DNA of 9,757 nucleotides, from assembly GCA_023446675.1 (NCBI GenBank), contig JAEXPO010000583.1, forward strand, positions 1 to 9,757, in the 5' to 3' direction. Each line of letters starts with the position of its first letter. The stretch's first letter is position 1. Below, in pieces: positions 7,389 to 9,757 of the stretch. The notes below the pieces were generated by a model. It did not search any database, was not told the origin of the DNA, and saw only the letters and a list, made by a program, of their open reading frames with translations. The position numbers and the translations under genes were made by a program. The stretch is from Bacillota bacterium. Its GTDB lineage: Bacteria > Bacillota > Clostridia > DSM-8532.

Positions 7389-8084
7389 ATGGAAAACAAA
7401 GGTGTTTTACAAAAAATCAAGGCCGGGCTAATCGTGTCTTGCCAGGCGCTCAGAAACGAACCGCTTCACGGTTCCCGCTATATGGGGCGCATGGCTTTGG
7501 CTGCCAAGGAAGGAGGCGCGGTTGCCATTCGTGCAAATTCTCCTGAAGACATAGAAGAAATAAAAAAGACGGTGGATCTGCCCGTAATCGCTTTACACAA
7601 GGTTGAATATCCGGACAGCGAAATCTATATCACACCCACACTTAAAGAGGTAGATGCCCTTTGCCGGGTTGGAGCCGACATTATTGCCATTGATGCCACC
7701 CAGCGTCTTCGCCCGGGAAGCCAGACTCTTGAGGCTTTCTTTACACAGGTTCGGCAAAAATATCCCAATCAGCTTTTTATGGCGGATACCTCCTGCTTTG
7801 AGGAGGGGCTCAAGGCCCAGCTGCTGGGCTTTGATTTGGTGGGTACAACCATGTCCGGCTATACCTCCTACACCAAGGGAAGCCCCCTGCCCAACTATTC
7901 TCTCATGCGCCGGTATGTGGAGGCCCTTAATATTCCTGTTATCGCCGAGGGGGGCATATGGTCCCCTGAGCAATTGAAGGAGGCGTTAAATACAGGTGTC
8001 TGGGCCGCCGTAGTAGGTACGGCCATTACCAGGCCTCAGGAGATTACCCGCCGTTTTGTTAAGGCCATAAGCGTCCATGGATGA
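7389..8084 (+). CDS. nanE: N-acetylmannosamine-6-phosphate 2-epimerase (NanE) homologue
   Basis: A 231-residue (beta/alpha)8-barrel enzyme of the NanE family (PF04131), which converts ManNAc-6-phosphate to GlcNAc-6-phosphate in the cytosol. Family blocks are GLIVSCQALRNEPLHGSRYM at 13-32, GGAVAIRAN at 42-50, PDSEIYITPTLKEVDAL at 75-91, IIAIDATQRLRPG at 98-110, MADTS at 131-135, a GTTMSGYTSYTKG block at 152-164, IAEGGI at 185-190 and VVGTAITRPQEITRRF at 208-223. By analogy with the Clostridium perfringens enzyme, the likely active-site residues are Q19, R48, K71 (catalytic lysine), D132 and E187, all present. One oddity is that the usual GIVKRDY around the lysine reads ALHKVEY. An AGGAG site (7377-7381) lies 7 bases before the ATG. 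It follows DUF4127 by 50 bp and precedes an AAC(3)-type acetyltransferase by 15 bp. No lyase or kinase of sialic acid catabolism is in the window. Confidence 0.92.
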   Translation: MENKGVLQKIKAGLIVSCQALRNEPLHGSRYMGRMALAAKEGGAVAIRANSPEDIEEIKKTVDLPVIALHKVEYPDSEIYITPTLKEVDALCRVGADIIAIDATQRLRPGSQTLEAFFTQVRQKYPNQLFMADTSCFEEGLKAQLLGFDLVGTTMSGYTSYTKGSPLPNYSLMRRYVEALNIPVIAEGGIWSPEQLKEALNTGVWAAVVGTAITRPQEITRRFVKAISVHG

Positions 8085-8099
8085 TGAAGGAGAAGTGCC

Positions 8100-8867
8100 A
8101 TGCATACGAAAGCATCGCTGAAAACCGATTTGAAGGCCATGGGAATTAACTCAGGGGACACACTTTTTGTCCATTCCTCCATGAAAAGCATCGGTAAGGT
8201 GGAAAACGGCGCGGATACCGTCCTTGACGCCTTAAGCGAAGGGGTTGAACAGGGGCTTTTGCTGCTTCCTGCCCACACCTGGTCTTATATTAATGCCGAA
8301 AATCCTGTGTTTGATGTCCGAACCAGTCCTGTTTGCGTGGGCCTTCTTCCCGAGCTGTTCCGCGTTCGGAAGGGGGTTGTCCGTTCCCTTCATCCCACCC
8401 ACTCCGTTGCGGCGCTGGGGGCGGATGGGGTAGACTATGTGAAGGGCGAGGAGCTTTTAAATACGCCCTGTGCGCCGTCCTCCTTATATGGAAGGCTTGT
8501 TGAAAGGGACGCGAAAATTCTTTTAATCGGCGTGGATTTCGCCGTAAACACCACCGTCCACTGCATTGAAGAGGTTGCCGGCGTGCCGGGAAGGCTCAGC
8601 AAGAGCCAGGAAGAGCTGGTATCGGTGGATTATGAGGGTAAGGTACACCGTGTTCCCTCCTTCCGTCATGAAAACGCCAACTCTTATTATTACAGAAAGC
8701 TGGAGCCCGTATTTCTAAAGAAGGGAAAAATAAAGCGTACGCCTTTTGGGGACGCTTCCTGTCTGCTGCTTTCAGCACGGGATTTATTTTCCGTAACCTT
8801 GGAGCTGCTTTCAAAGGATATCCTGCTTTTCGAAAACGACGGGCCGGTTCCAAAAGACTGGTACTGA
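8100..8867 (+). CDS. AAC(3)-family N-acetyltransferase (Antibiotic_NAT fold)
   Basis: A 255-residue soluble protein of the Antibiotic_NAT family (PF02522), which transfers acetyl from acetyl-CoA to amines; members include AAC(3) aminoglycoside acetyltransferases, YokD and FrbF. Visible blocks are GINSGDTLFVHSSMKSIG at 15-32, FDVRTSPVCVGLLPELFR at 71-88, the RSLHPTHSVAALG block at 95-107, and IGVDFAVNTTVHCIEEVAG at 143-161. The N-x-x-x-H-x-x-E pattern (N150, H154, E157/E158) matches the conserved His/Glu region of the family. Length is normal. The AAGGAG site at 8087-8092 lies 7 bases before the start. Homology alone does not show antibiotic resistance: here it sits in a catabolic operon directly after NanE, so acetylation of an amino sugar or related amine is the more likely role (inference). 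Confidence 0.9.
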   Translation: MHTKASLKTDLKAMGINSGDTLFVHSSMKSIGKVENGADTVLDALSEGVEQGLLLLPAHTWSYINAENPVFDVRTSPVCVGLLPELFRVRKGVVRSLHPTHSVAALGADGVDYVKGEELLNTPCAPSSLYGRLVERDAKILLIGVDFAVNTTVHCIEEVAGVPGRLSKSQEELVSVDYEGKVHRVPSFRHENANSYYYRKLEPVFLKKGKIKRTPFGDASCLLLSARDLFSVTLELLSKDILLFENDGPVPKDWY

Positions 8868-8963
8868 TACATTGAGGAAAACGACAATGGACATTATGCG
8901 GAGGAGCTTGGACAAGTAGCCTTCGTTAAAAATATAACTTTTATTTTAAGGAGCTTAAAGGCT
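8868..8963 (+). other. Longest intergenic gap (96 bp), AT-rich near its 3' end
   Basis: This is the only gap over 50 bp in the window. It contains a purine-rich start, an AT-rich run from about 8924 to 8948 unlike the flanking genes, a plausible SigA promoter and an AAGGAG site (8948-8953) 10 bases before the next ATG. I see no hairpin plus U-tract terminator in it. Read in the frame of the flanking genes, it has no stop codon. Confidence 0.6.
8909..8938 (+). promoter_or_regulatory. Putative SigA-type promoter before the Gfo/Idh/MocA gene
   Basis: The -35 element TGGACA (8909-8914) matches TTGACA at 5 of 6 positions and the -10 element TATAAC (8933-8938) matches TATAAT at 5 of 6, with an 18-base spacer. 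Transcription would start near 8945, giving a very short leader that still includes most of the AAGGAG site. The AT-rich setting supports it. It could supply an internal transcript for the dehydrogenase in addition to readthrough from upstream. This is a pattern match only. Confidence 0.35.
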
Positions 8964-9757
8964 ATGAAAAAGATTGCAATTATTGGCTGTGGAACAATAG
9001 GAACCACACGCCATATTCCCGCGTACATAAGGAACCCTGATGCGGAAATCAAGTATTTTTGCGACATTCTGCCCGATAGGGCCAAGGCCATGGCGGAGCA
9101 GTATGGCTGCGGCACCGCCGTCACGGATTATACCTCTCTATTGGGGGATCCGGAGCTTGATGCGGTGTCTGTGTGCACCCCGAATCATATGCATTCGCAG
9201 ATCGCCATTGATTTTCTGCGGGCAGGCAAAAACGTGCTGTGCGAAAAGCCCGCAGCCAGAACCTATGAGGAGGCCCTTCTCATGCAAAAGGCTCAGCGCG
9301 AAACCGGAAAGGTACTGATTATAGGTGTGGTGAACCGGTTCAACACCGCCGTAAACCGCATCCGGAACATGATTGAAGCAGGGGAGCTGGGCGAGGTCTA
9401 TCATGTGTATGCCAGCTTCAGAAGCCACCGGAGCATTCCCGGCCTTGGCGGGGCTTTTACCACAAAGGCGATTGCAGGAGGCGGCGTACTCATTGACTGG
9501 GGCGTTCACTTCCTTGATCTTGTCATGTACTGCTGCGGGGATCCAAGGCCCGTGACCGCTTCCGGAAAAACCTTTTCAAAGCTGGGAAAGGCAATCGAGC
9601 AGTACACCTACGTGGATATGTGGGCAGGCCCTCCCGTAAAGGACGGTATTTACGATGTGGAGGATTTTGTCACCGGCTTTATCCGCACCCAGGGCCCTAC
9701 CATAACGCTTAACGGCGCATGGGCTCAGAATATTGCCCAAAACGAGATGTTTATTGA
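8964..9757 (+). CDS. Gfo/Idh/MocA family NAD(P)-dependent sugar dehydrogenase (3' end cut by window)
   Basis: The reading frame is open from the ATG at 8964 to the window edge, 264 codons without a stop; family members are usually about 330-400 residues, so the C-terminus is missing. The N-terminal Rossmann fold is clear: KKIAIIGCGTIG at 2-13 (GxGxxG), then VCTPNHMHSQIAIDFLRAGK at 70-89 and the family hallmark CEKPA at 93-97 with lysine K95. The substrate domain carries GGGVLIDWGVHFLD at 172-185, where D178 and H182 match the usual catalytic acid/histidine pair. Family members oxidise or reduce sugar hydroxyls, for example inositol, glucose or amino-sugar derivatives, or catalyse redox-assisted eliminations. 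Substrate is not readable. It follows the AAC(3)-type gene after 96 bp, with an AAGGAG site 10 bases before the start, and probably belongs to the same pathway. Confidence 0.92.
   Translation, partial: MKKIAIIGCGTIGTTRHIPAYIRNPDAEIKYFCDILPDRAKAMAEQYGCGTAVTDYTSLLGDPELDAVSVCTPNHMHSQIAIDFLRAGKNVLCEKPAARTYEEALLMQKAQRETGKVLIIGVVNRFNTAVNRIRNMIEAGELGEVYHVYASFRSHRSIPGLGGAFTTKAIAGGGVLIDWGVHFLDLVMYCCGDPRPVTASGKTFSKLGKAIEQYTYVDMWAGPPVKDGIYDVEDFVTGFIRTQGPTITLNGAWAQNIAQNEMFI

Noticed and set aside
7593..7973. Open antisense frame of 126 codons opposite NanE
   Set aside because: The sense strand is conserved NanE throughout, and the antisense peptide shows no recognisable domain.
7389..8084. Calling the locus a sialic acid (nan) operon on the strength of NanE
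   Set aside because: No N-acetylneuraminate lyase, ManNAc kinase, sialidase or NanR-type regulator is in the window, and the NanE lysine loop is atypical.
8100..8867. Reporting an aminoglycoside resistance gene
   Set aside because: Family membership alone does not predict antibiotic acetylation, and no mobile element or other resistance gene accompanies it.
8887..8919. Ten-codon ORF (MDIMRRSLDK) with a GAGGA-like site before it
   Set aside because: Too short to distinguish from chance, no attenuator-type codon run or adjacent hairpin, and it overlaps the putative -35 element.

Overview
The window is one stretch of a long, tightly packed, single-strand (+) gene cluster. Mid-range GC, strong AGGAG-type ribosome binding sites, short intergenic gaps and overlapping start/stop codons point to a Bacillota bacterium, most likely a Clostridia-type (Lachnospiraceae/Oscillospirales-like) or Paenibacillus-like organism. 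This is inferred from style and protein flavour; no rRNA or other marker gene is present to fix it.

Layout: (1) 1-987, two membrane subunits of a carbohydrate ABC importer: the tail of a MalF/UgpA-type permease and a complete MalG/UgpE-type permease. (2) 999-3169, a cytosolic TIM-barrel protein resembling the glycosyl-hydrolase-like GHL10 group, then a two-domain GNAT acetyltransferase overlapping it by 4 bp. (3) 3189-5769, an FAD-dependent oxidoreductase of the FAD_oxidored family and an ADP-ribosylglycohydrolase-fold protein. (4) 5782-7338, a DUF4127 protein. (5) 7389-8867, an N-acetylmannosamine-6-phosphate 2-epimerase (NanE) homologue and an AAC(3)-family N-acetyltransferase. (6) 8868-8963, the longest gap, with a plausible SigA promoter. 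(7) 8964 to the window edge, a truncated Gfo/Idh/MocA sugar dehydrogenase. No tRNA, rRNA, CRISPR array, insertion sequence, convincing terminator or regulator gene was seen.

Working together (inference): the importer brings in a sugar or small glycoconjugate, the GHL10-like and ADP-ribosylglycohydrolase-fold proteins may cut or remodel it in the cytosol, two unrelated acetyltransferases may act on amino groups, the FAD and NAD(P) oxidoreductases may oxidise or epimerise sugar carbons, and NanE would feed a ManNAc-6-P-like product to GlcNAc-6-P. NanE is the only enzyme whose reaction is well predicted, and even it has a changed sequence around the catalytic lysine. NanA, NanK and NagA/NagB are not in the window, so classical sialic acid catabolism is not demonstrated. 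The set looks like a poorly described amino-sugar or glycoconjugate catabolic locus.
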